In this document: one piece after another, positions 7,960-17,492 of the stretch
Numbering within the stretch: position 1 is the stretch's first letter
Layout of the letters: every line of letters starts with the position of its first letter
From: Marinilactibacillus psychrotolerans
GTDB lineage: Bacteria > Bacillota > Bacilli > Lactobacillales > Carnobacteriaceae_A
Assembly: GCF_900101525.1 (NCBI RefSeq)
Contig: NZ_FMZD01000011.1
Location: forward strand, 1 to 64,000
Length of the DNA: 64,000 nt
Reading direction: 5' to 3'
Program-made: the position numbers and the translations under genes
Notes under the pieces: model-generated
Databases searched by the model: none
Seen by the model: only the letters and a program-made list of their open reading frames with translations
Told to the model about the DNA's origin: nothing

Positions 7960-9236
7960 ATGGAGTATTATCAAGAAATTTCTAGTAAGGTATATGGGGT
8001 TGAAAAAGGAATAGTAAAGATTGGAAAGAAACTATCATGAAACCTGTCGCAGAAATAAAAGATGAATATAAATCTTACAATGAAAAACAGCTTAAAAAAG
8101 TTTCAGGTTATCCTGAATCAGTGATTGAAAAAGATATCGTCATTGCTTATGCGGGAACAACCATGACCGATTCACAAGATTGGAAAACGAATGGGCGTGA
8201 AATCGGACTTAATGATAAGCATGATAACGGGGCTTTTCAATCAGCTGTGGACTACGCAAATGAAATTGAGAAAAAATATTCTGATAAAGAAGGCTACCGT
8301 ATTTCTTCTACAGGTCATTCCTTAGGCGGTGCAGAAGCCATCTATGTAGCTGTATTAAACGGATATGATGCTTTTACATATGGCGCGGCGGGTTCAGGGT
8401 TAAGTGAGAGTCAAATACAGGGATATACGGGCCAAGTTGTCAACTTATATGATACGTCTGATATGGTGACAACGGGTTTGGTAACAGGTGGTAAAGACCG
8501 TATTCCTTTTTATAGTTTTGGTATAGATAATGCTGGATGGGAAACCGCAGGACATAGTTTAAAACAATTTGAATTAGATGATCAGGGAAATTATATCGAT
8601 AAACATGGAGATATCGTCGTTTATACAGATTTTCAAGGAGGGATATCCATTGAACAGACCCTCCTTAAAGGACAAGTAATACAAAATAAAAAGGAAATTC
8701 GCCAAATGGAGCTAAATCGATATGGCACTTTAGCAGAAAAAGAGTATATTGAAAGTCTAGAAGCAGAAAACCGCTGGTTAGAAAGGCAGATTGAAGAATT
8801 TTCTGTTTTAGTAGCATTAAGAAGTAAATTAACGACTAGCGGTGGTGGCTTATCCTACAATGAAGAAATCTATTTAGAAGATCAGCAAGCCCTCACAGTC
8901 ATCAAAATCCTGTCTTCAAAATTTGACGAAGCGATGGAAAACGTTCTGACTATTTACCGAGAAGGACTCGTTGATATCGAAGATAACTGGGCAAGAGGAG
9001 TCGAAACGGCACTCAGCGCAGCACCTGACTTATCGTATGAAGAGGTAATGGATGCTCTAAGAGAAGTCGATTGTACTAAACAAAGCATGGTAGATCTGCC
9101 TTCAGAAGCATTTATTGAGAAAATGAACAAGGTAAATCAGATGTCGTCGAAATTTTCTGTTTTGACAGAAGAAATCAGTTCTAAAATTAATGAATTAGTC
9201 GACCGAGATCATGAATTAGGTGCCCATCTAGCTTGA
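7960..9236 (+). pseudogene. lipase with helical C-terminus, resembles reverse-order type VII (TslA/LXG-like) toxin; frameshifted
   Basis: The longest intact frame starts at ATG 8037 (399 aa), but a frame beginning at ATG 7960 (MEYYQEISSKVYGVEKG) joins it if one base is added in the A run near 8003-8007; the joined product would be 425 aa. The N-terminal half is an alpha/beta hydrolase: IVIAYAGTT strand, nucleophile in TGHSLGGAEA (Ser95 of the 8037 frame), Asp of YDTSDMV and a later GHS histidine. From about residue 200 the chain is mostly coiled-coil or helical and lacks a signal peptide. A lipase in front of an LXG-like helical domain is the arrangement described for staphylococcal TslA. A small broken ORF follows immediately. 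Assignment to the secretion class is inference. Confidence 0.6.
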
Positions 9237-9253
9237 GATAAAGGAGAAAGCGA

Positions 9254-9289
9254 ATGGAAGAAGAAATGGGCATGTCAACACTTTTTTGA
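9254..9289 (+). pseudogene. truncated small ORF after the lipase gene
   Basis: A well placed AAGGAG (9241-9246) precedes ATG 9254, but the frame stops after 11 codons at the end of a T6 run. No other frame continues it. By position it may be the start of a small accessory or immunity gene of the lipase toxin, now lost. The DNA up to about 9420 holds nothing else I can identify. Confidence 0.35.
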
Positions 9290-9420
9290 ACAAAAATTAT
9301 AAGCTGTAAGTGAACACTACCTGTATGCTCTTTTTACCTCACTCAACTGATCGGTGAAGGACTTGCAAGATTAATTTCAGACTGTTCCTGTTCCCAATCT
9401 TCTCGATTCGACAAGCGTTT

Positions 9421-10140
9421 CGTAGTCCAAATGAGGGGGTTAAAACAGAAGAACAACTAGCAATAAGTTAGTTAAATGCTCAATGTTCAATACCTGTTTT
9501 TTTAGATATACATAAACTGATAACTCATCCAGATACTTCTTTTACAGATAGAAGTTTAGCTTTAAGTGCTCCTCATAAAATATATTCAACTCCAGAAGAA
9601 TTTAACAAATTACCTTTTGATAAGATTTATCATGATGGAGCGTTAAATGAAGCGGAGAAGCTTGAAATAATTGGTCATCGACAAGCAGAGATTATTTTTC
9701 CGGAATCCTTGCCAATAGAAGACTATTTAAAAAAGATTATTGTTAGAACACCTGCAGAGAAAGAAACTTTATTAACATTAATGAGTGATGAATTAAAACG
9801 AAAATATGAAGATTATATACAAATAGATTCCTCAAAAAATGTTTTCTTTAGCAGATGGACCTATTTCAATAATGTGCACTTAGCGGAAAACTACATGCAA
9901 TTCAATCTAAATATTAGTCAATATCAAACGCCATCAATACCAACTCAATTTGATTTGAAGATAAGTTTTAAACAATCTGACTTGGAGTGGAAGTCGCAAG
10001 TATATAAGAATTGGCTAGCAGTACAAAAACTGAAGCTGAATTTTAAAGATAGTATAGACAATTATGAAATAGCGTTCCATTTTAATGACCAACTGATGTA
10101 TTATGGAAGGTATCAATCTGAAGCTAATAGTCCTTATTAA
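9421..10140 (+). pseudogene. DarT-like (DUF4433) ADP-ribosyltransferase, 5'-truncated
   Basis: The frame is open from 9472; before it a TAG at 9469 interrupts a sequence that still looks protein-like. The first reachable start inside the open part (TTG 9709) is in the middle of the domain. Visible: IPVFLDI, TSFTDRSLAL, a KLPFDKIYHDGALN segment and GHRQAEIIFPESLP, matching the FTDR...D-W-I...RQAEfL...P order of DarT enzymes, which ADP-ribosylate thymidines in single-stranded DNA. The glutamate of RQAE corresponds to the catalytic Glu region. The N-terminal NAD-binding half with its arginine is missing. A 100-residue C-terminal extension rich in aromatic residues follows. No DarG macrodomain antitoxin is seen. 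Family assignment is by motif memory. Confidence 0.55.
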
Positions 10141-10273
10141 ACTTTATAAAGTAAATTATAATATATTAGATCTAATAGCAAAAATGAAGTTCTTGCGATA
10201 AAATAACAATTTAAATACTGAATCAGTGCATTCAGATTAGTAGTTTCTCAATACCTTGACTTTAAAAACAGAA

Positions 10274-10317
10274 CAAATGAACCAGTGGAAAGAGCCCTTC
10301 TACTGGTTCATTTGTTT
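10274..10317. terminator. Bidirectional terminator between convergent genes
   Basis: A perfect 13-bp stem CAAATGAACCAGT (10274-10286) with its complement (10302-10314), loop of 15. It lies between the DarT-like remnant and the convergent SEC-C gene. Confidence 0.8.
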
Positions 10318-10348
10318 ATTAAGATGTTTAGGGTACTCTTCGATCTGT

Positions 10349-11638
10349 CTACCTACCGCAGCATTTTTTATATTTTAATCCACTACCGCAAGGACAAGGT
10401 TCATTTCGGCCAACTTTTTTTGAGGTTGCCTGAATTGTTTTGTTAGGGTTATTTGCTCGTGCAGAAAAAGGGATAACATTAGAAGGCAATGGCGTTTCAT
10501 CAAGCATGGTCTGTTCGCTGTGCGGATTGAGGACAGAATAGGGCGTCGCTTTATTTAAATCCTGAAACGTATTCCCTGCGTTTCTCCAGAGTCTGATTTT
10601 TTTCTGCAAGTCAATATAGGTCTGGACAAACTTTCCAACTTCTTTTTCTGAATTAAATACAACTGTATCATCCTCGCTTAGTTCCTCCATTAAAATCGAC
10701 ATTCGAGAACCTAAGAGTAAATGTGTTTCAATAATTGAGATTGCAATGTCATAATCATCTGTAATTTTGCGTAAAATTTTACTTAACTGTTTGTATTCAG
10801 CTGAGCGACGATCAAAGGAATGCTTAGCATAAAATAATAGTTCATCTTTTGAAGGTTTGTAGTCTTCTTTATGGTCATGATTCAAAGCATCCATAAACAT
10901 TTCGGCATGGAATTCGTTGTCAAAACGGTCACTGGCAATTGTCATCACGGTTGGTTGAAAATAAGAATGAGCAATCGCTAAGGTAGACGTATAATAAAAA
11001 ATCTTACTCAAAGAGGCATTTGAAAGGTCCATCTCAGGATGCAAAATTCGATAAAGATCAACAATTTTTGAATAGGACAGTATGCCATACAGGTGAATCC
11101 CTGCTTTTAGTGCTAGGTCGAGGTCTCGTATAAAATAGTTTAATTCATCATTTTCAGAATTGTTAAAGTCATTAAGTGCTTCGGGTAGTTCTTCAGGCAT
11201 CTCGATTCCTAACTTGTTATCCTTTTGATTGGGGAATAAAAGCCCTAACTTGACAGCGGCTGGAAACACTCTAATGAAAAATAATTGATGTACTCGTGAC
11301 TGTTCATTGCGGATGGCGGGATCACTTTCCACAAATTGTTTAAGTAAACCTAATTGTTCTTCATCTAAAGCTAATAAGCGACCAGTTAATGTTTCAGTGA
11401 AATGTTCAGTTAAAGTATCGACCATCTTAGATTTTGTCCAGCTTTTTTTTAAATCGATAAAATTATAATAAGCGAGATCAAGTAAACTTTTTTTACGATA
11501 AGCAGCCAACATATCTTTTATTGAATTATTTTTTGCAGGAGAATATAAATCGAATTCAGCTATGACAGAAGTAATCGATAGATTTTTAATGGATTTCAAT
11601 TGAGCTATATTTAAATCAGTGATCATTGGATCGTTCAT
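10349..11638 (-). CDS. SEC-C motif protein of unknown function
   Basis: 429 aa from the ATG at 11638, chosen because AAAGGA lies eight bases upstream; the frame extends 13 codons further to another ATG without a site. The only recognisable part is the C-terminal zinc-binding SEC-C motif, [16 protein letters not shown], in the last 20 residues, as in SecA and YecA-like proteins. The rest is soluble, mostly helical and rich in charged residues, without motifs I know. SEC-C domains bind zinc and often mediate protein or ribosome contacts (family knowledge). It stands alone between two terminators. Confidence 0.75.
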   Translation of the reverse strand: MNDPMITDLNIAQLKSIKNLSITSVIAEFDLYSPAKNNSIKDMLAAYRKKSLLDLAYYNFIDLKKSWTKSKMVDTLTEHFTETLTGRLLALDEEQLGLLKQFVESDPAIRNEQSRVHQLFFIRVFPAAVKLGLLFPNQKDNKLGIEMPEELPEALNDFNNSENDELNYFIRDLDLALKAGIHLYGILSYSKIVDLYRILHPEMDLSNASLSKIFYYTSTLAIAHSYFQPTVMTIASDRFDNEFHAEMFMDALNHDHKEDYKPSKDELLFYAKHSFDRRSAEYKQLSKILRKITDDYDIAISIIETHLLLGSRMSILMEELSEDDTVVFNSEKEVGKFVQTYIDLQKKIRLWRNAGNTFQDLNKATPYSVLNPHSEQTMLDETPLPSNVIPFSARANNPNKTIQATSKKVGRNEPCPCGSGLKYKKCCGR

Positions 11639-11803
11639 TTTAAGCATCCTTTCGAGATGTTTTAGAGAGTATAGCAAGGCTATGTATTTGGTATCCTTAT
11701 TTTATTCTGAAAGTAGACGAATATCAAATGGAATGATAATTCTATTATACGTAGATTCAAAAGTTCTTAAAGCAGTGATTTAAACCGTTATACTTTTAGA
11801 AGA

Positions 11804-11851
11804 CAAAAGCAGTCACTCTTATCATATCGATAAGAATGTCTGCTTTTTTTA
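11804..11851 (-). terminator. Terminator after the antiporter gene
   Basis: AAAAGCAG...CTTATC pairs with GATAAG...CTGCTTTT around the short loop ATATC; T runs occur on both strands. It lies just beyond the stop codon of the leftward antiporter gene. Confidence 0.75.
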
Positions 11852-11883
11852 TATAGCACTGATCAGCACTTTTAACATGCATA

Positions 11884-13101
11884 TTACTTAGATTCAACCT
11901 TCTTCAATAATAGCGTTAAAGGATACACACCCATGCTTTGAAGGACAAATGAGATCAGAATAGCTGAAAATGCAATAGAGATGACCAAATTTTGATTACC
12001 TACTGAACTGTTTACTGTCCATAATAATAAGACAACCGACATGGATCCTTTAATGCCTGCCCATGATAAGAGCAAGAAATTCAAAATTTTATTTCGAAAT
12101 AATGTTTTTCTCCAATTTGGAAAAATGGACATAAGGGAAAAGACAATAATTGTTCTTGCAAGCACAGATAATAAAAATACCATGAAAGCTAGGGGCCATT
12201 GATTAAATTTTAAATAGGGTGTGGCCTGTATACCAATGAGTAGAAAAAGAATGGAAGTTAGAATGGGGTTAAGGATATTCCAGAATATATTTAAATGGTT
12301 TCTAGTTTCTTTTTCTATCTCAGTTTCTTTTTTTACAAATGCAAAAGAAAGTACGATCCCCGAAATAACGGTTGCTAGCACCCCAGAAAAGCCAAAGTAT
12401 TCAGCAAGCAGAAAACTTCCATAAGCGGTTAATACACTTAACATGACCAAATAATCTGGATGAGAAGTGAAATGTAGAAGTTTGCTGAGAAGCCAGCCAG
12501 TGAGTAACCCTACAACAACCCCACCTGAAGAAACGATTAAGAATTCCTTTAGAAAATAAAGAATTGAAAATCCGCCATCGGTTTCGACCATTGATAATAC
12601 TATTGTAAACATGACAATGCTCGTTCCGTCATTTAACATGGATTCCCCTTCAACGATATCTGCAATTTCATCCACACCATTGCTTTTCTTTAGAATATTG
12701 ACTACTGAAACAGGATCTGTAGGTACTAATATAGCTGCCAGTAATAATGATATATTCCACGTTAAAGGATGAATCAATGCAGCGGTATAGTAAATTCCTA
12801 TTCCCAAAAGAAATACTGTACTTAGCATACCAATTGTAGCCAGTGTGATAATGACTGGTGCGTTACTTTTGAATGCCTTAGCTGAAAACTGATAAGCCGA
12901 GACAAACAGTAAACCTGGGATAAATACTTCGTATAAGACATCGCTTGCCACAGAAAAATCCGAGAACATAGGAATAAAAGACAGTCCTATTCCTAAAAGA
13001 ACTAAAACAACCAGTACAGGAAAGTACTTCTGTTTAATATCAAGCATGCGAACCATAATACTAACCAACAAAAGAATCAATAGCCGATGCAATATTGTCA
13101 C
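11884..13101 (-). CDS. CPA1-family sodium/proton antiporter (NhaP/NhaK type)
   Basis: 405 aa with about 12 hydrophobic segments. The hallmark ion-binding motif is GESMLNDGTSIV (the ND pair of CPA1 exchangers) and the preceding helix carries VPTDPVSVVN. It exchanges Na+ (or K+) for H+ at the membrane. The start is GTG 13101, seven bases after AAAGGAG; an ATG two bases upstream is out of frame and closed at once. No RCK/TrkA domain is attached. Monocistronic, with a terminator downstream. Fits a salt- or alkali-tolerant life style, but that is inference. Confidence 0.9.
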   Translation of the reverse strand: MTILHRLLILLLVSIMVRMLDIKQKYFPVLVVLVLLGIGLSFIPMFSDFSVASDVLYEVFIPGLLFVSAYQFSAKAFKSNAPVIITLATIGMLSTVFLLGIGIYYTAALIHPLTWNISLLLAAILVPTDPVSVVNILKKSNGVDEIADIVEGESMLNDGTSIVMFTIVLSMVETDGGFSILYFLKEFLIVSSGGVVVGLLTGWLLSKLLHFTSHPDYLVMLSVLTAYGSFLLAEYFGFSGVLATVISGIVLSFAFVKKETEIEKETRNHLNIFWNILNPILTSILFLLIGIQATPYLKFNQWPLAFMVFLLSVLARTIIVFSLMSIFPNWRKTLFRNKILNFLLLSWAGIKGSMSVVLLLWTVNSSVGNQNLVISIAFSAILISFVLQSMGVYPLTLLLKKVESK

Positions 13102-13103
13102 AT

Positions 13104-13670
13104 TAAAGCTCCTTTCTCTCTAAATATCAAGTCTTTATTAAAATAGTATAACAAAGAAAAAGATAGGAGTTAAAAAATAGCTATTCGCAAATCTTACTCT
13201 TTCCGAATTATTAAAGAGTTCTTCAATAAATGAAGCAACCTTGTTCTGTGTGTTTCAAGCTCAAGTTAATAGCTAATTGAAAAGTTACCTTCTTTAACAT
13301 AATTACGTTAAAGAAAAAACATTAATATTTGACTATTTGCATAGTATATAGAATATAGAATATGTTACTTTACTAACCTATTAATGATTATGCTACTAAG
13401 AAGGGAGAAGATGATAAAATCCAGTATCTAGCACCTAGAATGGGATTAGAAAGCCAGCATAATAACAGTTTAAATATGATTGATTAAGAAAGTGCAAAGT
13501 GAAAAACTTGCTTGAATTATATCAGGTAAGTTAATAGTTAAATGTAGGATAAATTGACCTGCTAAATTAAGTACAATATAAGTTGAGTTAAGAGAATAAT
13601 GAGATTATGACTAATAAAATATATAATCCAATTAAATTATAAATCTCGATGTAGTGTTGCAATTAACCTA
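13104..13670. other. 567-bp region without a recognised gene
   Basis: All six frames are broken by stops. There is a reasonable leftward -10 (TATACT near 13148) for the antiporter and a TTGACT at 13329-13334 followed by the repeats TATAGAATATAGAATATG. A six-codon ORF after GAAGGGAGAAG near 13410 is too short to call. I see nothing else. Confidence 0.5.
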
Positions 13671-13699
13671 TTGCGTTATTAAATGTTATTTAGTATAAT
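13671..13699 (+). promoter_or_regulatory. Sigma-A promoter of the MazEF operon
   Basis: TTGCGT (13671-13676), 17-base spacer, TATAAT (13694-13699), 21 bases before the antitoxin ATG. No perfect palindrome for autorepression is obvious, though MazE usually binds its own promoter. Confidence 0.75.
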
Positions 13700-13720
13700 T
13701 AATGATAAGGAGTGATGTAA

Positions 13721-13951
13721 ATGTTAACAACAAAATTGCGGAAACAAGGAAGTTCCGTCGTGGTTACTATACCTGCTTCTGAAGCGAAAAATTTAGACAT
13801 GAATGTAGAATATATTGTAAGAACGGATAAGAATGGAAACATATCCTTAATTCCCAAACTAGATAACCCATTCAAAAAGGCGGAACCTGGAGAATATTAT
13901 GAAAAAGATGTGTGGGCAGATATGAAACCGGCTGGAAAAGAGGTCTGGTAG
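13721..13951 (+). CDS. mazE: MazE/PemI-like AbrB-fold antitoxin
   Basis: 76 aa. The N-terminus TTKLRKQGSSVVVTIPASEA is the SpoVT-AbrB swapped-hairpin DNA-binding domain; the acidic, flexible C-terminus (EPGEYYEKDVWADMKP) is the part that blocks the toxin. The stop codon TAG abuts the ATG of the toxin gene, so the pair is translationally coupled, antitoxin first. Standard role: neutralise the endoribonuclease and repress the operon. AAGGAGTGATGTAA precedes the ATG. Confidence 0.85.
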   Translation: MLTTKLRKQGSSVVVTIPASEAKNLDMNVEYIVRTDKNGNISLIPKLDNPFKKAEPGEYYEKDVWADMKPAGKEVW

Positions 13952-14296
13952 ATGTCAGTTGATAAGTATATTCCCCATAAAGGAGATATTATCTGGATTG
14001 ACTTTGATCCATCGGCTGGAAAAGAAATTCAAAAAAGAAGACCTGGATTAGTGGTATCATCTTATGCATTTAATAAAAGCACTTATTTCGCAGTCGTCTG
14101 TCCTATTACTTCTACTTTGAAAAACTACTCAACTCGATTCAATTTGACGAGCACATCAAAAATTAAAGGACAGGTATTGATTTCTCAATTAAAATCACTT
14201 GATTATATGGAGAGAAATAGTGAGTTTGTTGAAAAAATATCTACAAATGAACTAGAACAAATCAACCAACTCGTATCTTTTGTTTTTGCTGAATAG
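13952..14296 (+). CDS. mazF: MazF-family endoribonuclease toxin
   Basis: 114 aa, normal length for MazF/PemK. Typical elements: GDIIWIDFDPSAGKEIQKRR, PGLVVSS, VVCPITST and GQVLISQLKSLDY, which form the SH3-like barrel and active site. It cuts single-stranded mRNA at short motifs. It starts directly after the antitoxin stop with no gap. The frame is complete, so the module is probably functional. A terminator follows at 14382. Confidence 0.93.
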   Translation: MSVDKYIPHKGDIIWIDFDPSAGKEIQKRRPGLVVSSYAFNKSTYFAVVCPITSTLKNYSTRFNLTSTSKIKGQVLISQLKSLDYMERNSEFVEKISTNELEQINQLVSFVFAE

Positions 14297-14381
14297 TTAG
14301 GCCAAAGAAAAATGAATGCTGCTTTATAAATTATGAAATAAATCGCAAACAAATTTTAAACTTCGAATAGAATAATTAGAT

Positions 14382-14417
14382 AAAACGACTGATTCTCATG
14401 TGAATCAGTCGTTTTTA
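14382..14417 (+). terminator. Terminator of the MazEF operon
   Basis: AAAACGACTGATTC (14382-14395) pairs perfectly with 14402-14415 around a six-base loop, and a T5 run ends the right arm. Confidence 0.88.
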
Positions 14418-14580
14418 AATTTTGTCTATCGAATTTAAAAAACATAATCGTAAATTTATTATTCCCTATCTGATATATGGATAATTAATAGAAAATAATT
14501 GATTATATAGAAATTTAATATCAAAATTTCTCCTATTTTAAAATAAATTCTAGCCAAGTTAAAATTGAATGAACTAACTT

Positions 14581-15282
14581 CTAGATAAGAGTAATACACT
14601 CTTTAACTTTCAGGGTTTTTAAAATTTGTGTTTCTTTTTCTCTAAAGTCAGTATAGCTGCTTATTTGTCTCAAATCAATATCTACTACCGCTGGGTGAAC
14701 CATTACTTCGATAGAATGGTAAGGTAGAGAAGACAGCTCTTCAAATAACTGGTCGTTAATGCCTTCTTTATAAAAGTTTAACCAGAGATTTTCAGTAAGT
14801 AACTGTTCTGGTTTATCTTTTAATGATTCTGTATAACGGACAGGAAGATTATATTGATCGCTTAATTCTTGCACAACGGTTTTTAAATCCTGCCAGCCAT
14901 GAACGTGATGATGACTATCGATGTGGTCAAGAGTAAGTCCTGTCTTCAAGAATTCTTCAATTTGAGTTGTCCATTCTATTTTGACTTGTTCAATTTCAGT
15001 TTGTGTCAGTGAAACTTCAGTACTTGTATATTTAAAATGACCACTATCATTAGTCAAGAGGTTTGTTTCTAGTTTATTCAAGGGTTTTCCAAAAGAAAGC
15101 GTTAAGTGAATGCCTACTTTTAATGAAGGTGTTTCTTTCGCTAGCTTGATAGCATCTTCTACAGCCATACCATTCATCATAAGGGTAGTACGGGTAACCA
15201 CGCCATTGATATGAGCATCAATTACACCTTCATTTATACCTTTGGTTAACCCAAAGTCATCAGCATTTACCAAAATTTTCAT
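14581..15282 (-). CDS. chbG: ChbG/YdjC-family carbohydrate deacetylase
   Basis: 233 aa. The metal site is visible as VNADDFGLTKG (two Asp) and IDSHHHVHG (His cluster); NEGVIDAHINGVVT and GIHLTLS are further family marks. ChbG removes an acetyl group from chitobiose or its 6-phosphate so that a phospho-beta-glucosidase can act. It lies 26 bases downstream of the GntR regulator on the same strand and opposite the GH4/PTS genes, which supports a role in chito-oligosaccharide or beta-glucoside use. Good GGAGGAATTAAAC site. Confidence 0.85.
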   Translation of the reverse strand: MKILVNADDFGLTKGINEGVIDAHINGVVTRTTLMMNGMAVEDAIKLAKETPSLKVGIHLTLSFGKPLNKLETNLLTNDSGHFKYTSTEVSLTQTEIEQVKIEWTTQIEEFLKTGLTLDHIDSHHHVHGWQDLKTVVQELSDQYNLPVRYTESLKDKPEQLLTENLWLNFYKEGINDQLFEELSSLPYHSIEVMVHPAVVDIDLRQISSYTDFREKETQILKTLKVKECITLI

Positions 15283-15308
15283 GTTTAATTCCTCCAGCTA
15301 ATAGTTTT

Positions 15309-16034
15309 TTAATTTTCCTGATAATATCGTTCAATTCTAAAGCTCGTCTTATCGCCTCTAAAGTATGAGCGTGAAAACTCTATGACTAGCCCATTTTTAT
15401 CTTCAGCGACTGTTTCAATATAAAAACAAGGTTGTCCGACTTCGCACTGTAGATAATGACTGATATCTTTATCGGCAAGCGTTATTTCAACGATTTCTGT
15501 TGTCTTATGAATAGAGATGCCGTATGTCTCTTTTAGAGTTTTATATAAGGATGCTTCCAGATACTCTTTTTTTAGTCCAGGAGCAATATTCCAAGGAACA
15601 TAGGCGACTTCATATTGAGTAACTTCGTTGTTAGCTGATCGTGTTCGCTTGATTTTTTGAATGGGATCATTTTCTTCAATGTTAAACCTTTTTTTATGAG
15701 AATCTCGAGCAGGTATTACTTCAATCTTCTCTAAGCTAATTTGACCGTATTTTCCCTGTGCTTGAAGTTGTTGTGTAAATCGGTCATCAGTATGAGAGAG
15801 TATCTGATTTACTTTGGGTTCGGCTACAAAACTACCTTTACCTCGTTGACGAATAAGGTAGCCTTCTTGAACCAATTGAGTAAGGGCGATCCGCACTGTA
15901 GTCCGACTAACATTGAATTCTTTACATAATTCATTTTCTGTAGGGAATTGATCACCTACCTTATATACATCTGTTTTGATTCGTTCAATCAATTCTTCTT
16001 TAATAAATGCGTGTAATGACTTTTTCATTCTCAT
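15309..16034 (-). CDS. GntR-family (HutC subfamily) transcriptional regulator
   Basis: 241 aa from ATG 16034, preceded by AAAGGAAG; the frame runs 19 codons further upstream to another ATG that lacks a site and would overlap the operators. Residues 10-75 form a GntR winged helix (GDQFPTENELCKEFNVSRTT); the rest is a UTRA effector domain, which usually binds a sugar phosphate. It is divergent from the GH4 gene with three palindromic sites between them, so it probably represses both directions until a phospho-sugar binds. Confidence 0.9.
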   Translation of the reverse strand: MRMKKSLHAFIKEELIERIKTDVYKVGDQFPTENELCKEFNVSRTTVRIALTQLVQEGYLIRQRGKGSFVAEPKVNQILSHTDDRFTQQLQAQGKYGQISLEKIEVIPARDSHKKRFNIEENDPIQKIKRTRSANNEVTQYEVAYVPWNIAPGLKKEYLEASLYKTLKETYGISIHKTTEIVEITLADKDISHYLQCEVGQPCFYIETVAEDKNGLVIEFSRSYFRGDKTSFRIERYYQEN

Positions 16035-16077
16035 AAGTCTTCCTTTCGTTTCATTAAACATATTATAGCAAAAAAAT

Positions 16078-16145
16078 AAATGTATGTACATTTAATAATT
16101 ACGCTATAAATATGTTTACATTTAAAAATTTGTATGATACATTTT
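16078..16145. promoter_or_regulatory. Three operator-like palindromes between gntR and the GH4 gene
   Basis: Site 1: AAATGTATGTACATTT (16078-16093), a 7-2-7 palindrome. Site 2: AAATATGTTTACATTT (16108-16123), one mismatch from it. Site 3: 16126-16145 around TGTATGATACA. A TTTACA (16115-16120) with a 17-base spacer to TACATT may be the rightward promoter, overlapped by sites 2 and 3. The TGTA/TACA core is in keeping with GntR-HutC operators. Confidence 0.65.
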
Positions 16146-16187
16146 AGTTGTGGTTAATCACAAGACAAACAAAAGGAGGAGGATTTT

Positions 16188-17492
16188 ATGAAAGTAGTGA
16201 TTATAGGGGGTGGATCAAGTTACACCCCGGAAATAATAGAGGGTCTGATATTAAGACAGGATGAATTTCCTGTAGATATTATATCGCTAGTAGATATTGA
16301 GAGTGGGAAAGAAAAGCTTGAAATAGTTGGTCAGTTAGCTAAGAGAATGATCGAAAAAGCAGGTGTATCCATTGAACTGTCATGGACTTTGGATAGAAGA
16401 GAAGCGTTAAATGGGGCTGATTTTGTTTCTACCCAAATTCGCGTTGGAGGGCTTAAAGCAAGAGAGAAAGATGAACGAATCCCTTTGAGTCATGGTTTGA
16501 TAGGTCAGGAAACAAATGGCGCTGGAGGAATTTTCAAAGCTTTTAGAACGATACCTGTATTATTGGATCTGGCAAAAGATGTCAGTGAAATTTGTCCAGA
16601 TGCATGGATCATCAACTTTACGAATCCTGCTGGAATAGTGACTGAGGCGTTGCTGAAACACGGAATGCATAAGAAAGTGATTGGTGTATGTAATATTCCA
16701 TATAATATGACTCAGTCAGCAGCTGAAATATTAAAGGAAGATCCAAACAATGTACGAATTGAATTTATTGGGATGAATCACTTTGTTTTCGGTTCAAAAG
16801 TGTTGGTCAACGGAGAAGATAAATTAAGTAAAGTAATTGAAGCTTTAGTTAATCAATCTGTAGACTTCTCTCCAGCTAACATAGTAAGTTCCGGTTGGTC
16901 AGAAACATTTTTAGAAGCAATGAATATGCTGCCTAATCCGTATCATCAATACTATTATCAGAAGGAATCTACCTTAAAGAAAGATTTAAAAGCCTATAAA
17001 GATAACGGAACAAGGGCAGAACAAGTACAAGTGATTGAAGAAGAACTTTTTAATGAATATAAAAATCCTCAGTTAGATATAAAACCAGAAGCACTGGAAA
17101 AACGCGGAGGAGCCTATTATAGTGATGTTGCCTGTAGTTTAATGTCATCAATTTATAATAATAGTCAGAATATTATGACTGTCAATACATTAAATAATGG
17201 TGCAATTGTTGATTTAGCTGAAGATTCTGTGATAGAAGTAAATTGTTTAATTACTAAAGAAGGTCCGGTTCCATTAACTGTTGGACGTTTGCCTCAGCAA
17301 ATTAAAGCAGATATTTTAATGATGAAAGCTTTTGAAGAACAGGTTATTAAAGCGAGCATTTCTGGAGATTATCGTGATGCGTATCTTGCATTTGTTATGA
17401 ACCCGTTAATCAAAGATGAAAAGAACGCAAAAGTTATTTTAGATGAATTACTTAATGCACATAAGGAATACTTACCTCAATTCGATTTATAA
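16188..17492 (+). CDS. 6-phospho-beta-glucosidase, glycoside hydrolase family 4
   Basis: 434 aa. N-terminal Rossmann motif VVIIGGGSSYTP for NAD+, then QIRVGGLKAREKDERIPL, ETNGAGG, NFTNPAG, the metal-binding CNIP, and GMNHF, all standard in GH4. These enzymes use NAD+ and Mn2+ to hydrolyse 6-phospho-beta-glucosides such as cellobiose-6-P or (after deacetylation) chitobiose-6-P. AGGAGGAGG precedes the ATG. It heads the rightward cluster with the PTS permease downstream, while the deacetylase is divergent. Confidence 0.92.
   Translation: MKVVIIGGGSSYTPEIIEGLILRQDEFPVDIISLVDIESGKEKLEIVGQLAKRMIEKAGVSIELSWTLDRREALNGADFVSTQIRVGGLKAREKDERIPLSHGLIGQETNGAGGIFKAFRTIPVLLDLAKDVSEICPDAWIINFTNPAGIVTEALLKHGMHKKVIGVCNIPYNMTQSAAEILKEDPNNVRIEFIGMNHFVFGSKVLVNGEDKLSKVIEALVNQSVDFSPANIVSSGWSETFLEAMNMLPNPYHQYYYQKESTLKKDLKAYKDNGTRAEQVQVIEEELFNEYKNPQLDIKPEALEKRGGAYYSDVACSLMSSIYNNSQNIMTVNTLNNGAIVDLAEDSVIEVNCLITKEGPVPLTVGRLPQQIKADILMMKAFEEQVIKASISGDYRDAYLAFVMNPLIKDEKNAKVILDELLNAHKEYLPQFDL

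Noticed and set aside
8001..8012. Programmed -1 frameshift signal in the lipase toxin gene
   Set aside because: The A5 run is there, but the codons are GAA AAA GGA, so an A AAA AAG heptamer is not in the right frame, and no strong downstream stem was seen. A simple one-base deletion is the better explanation.
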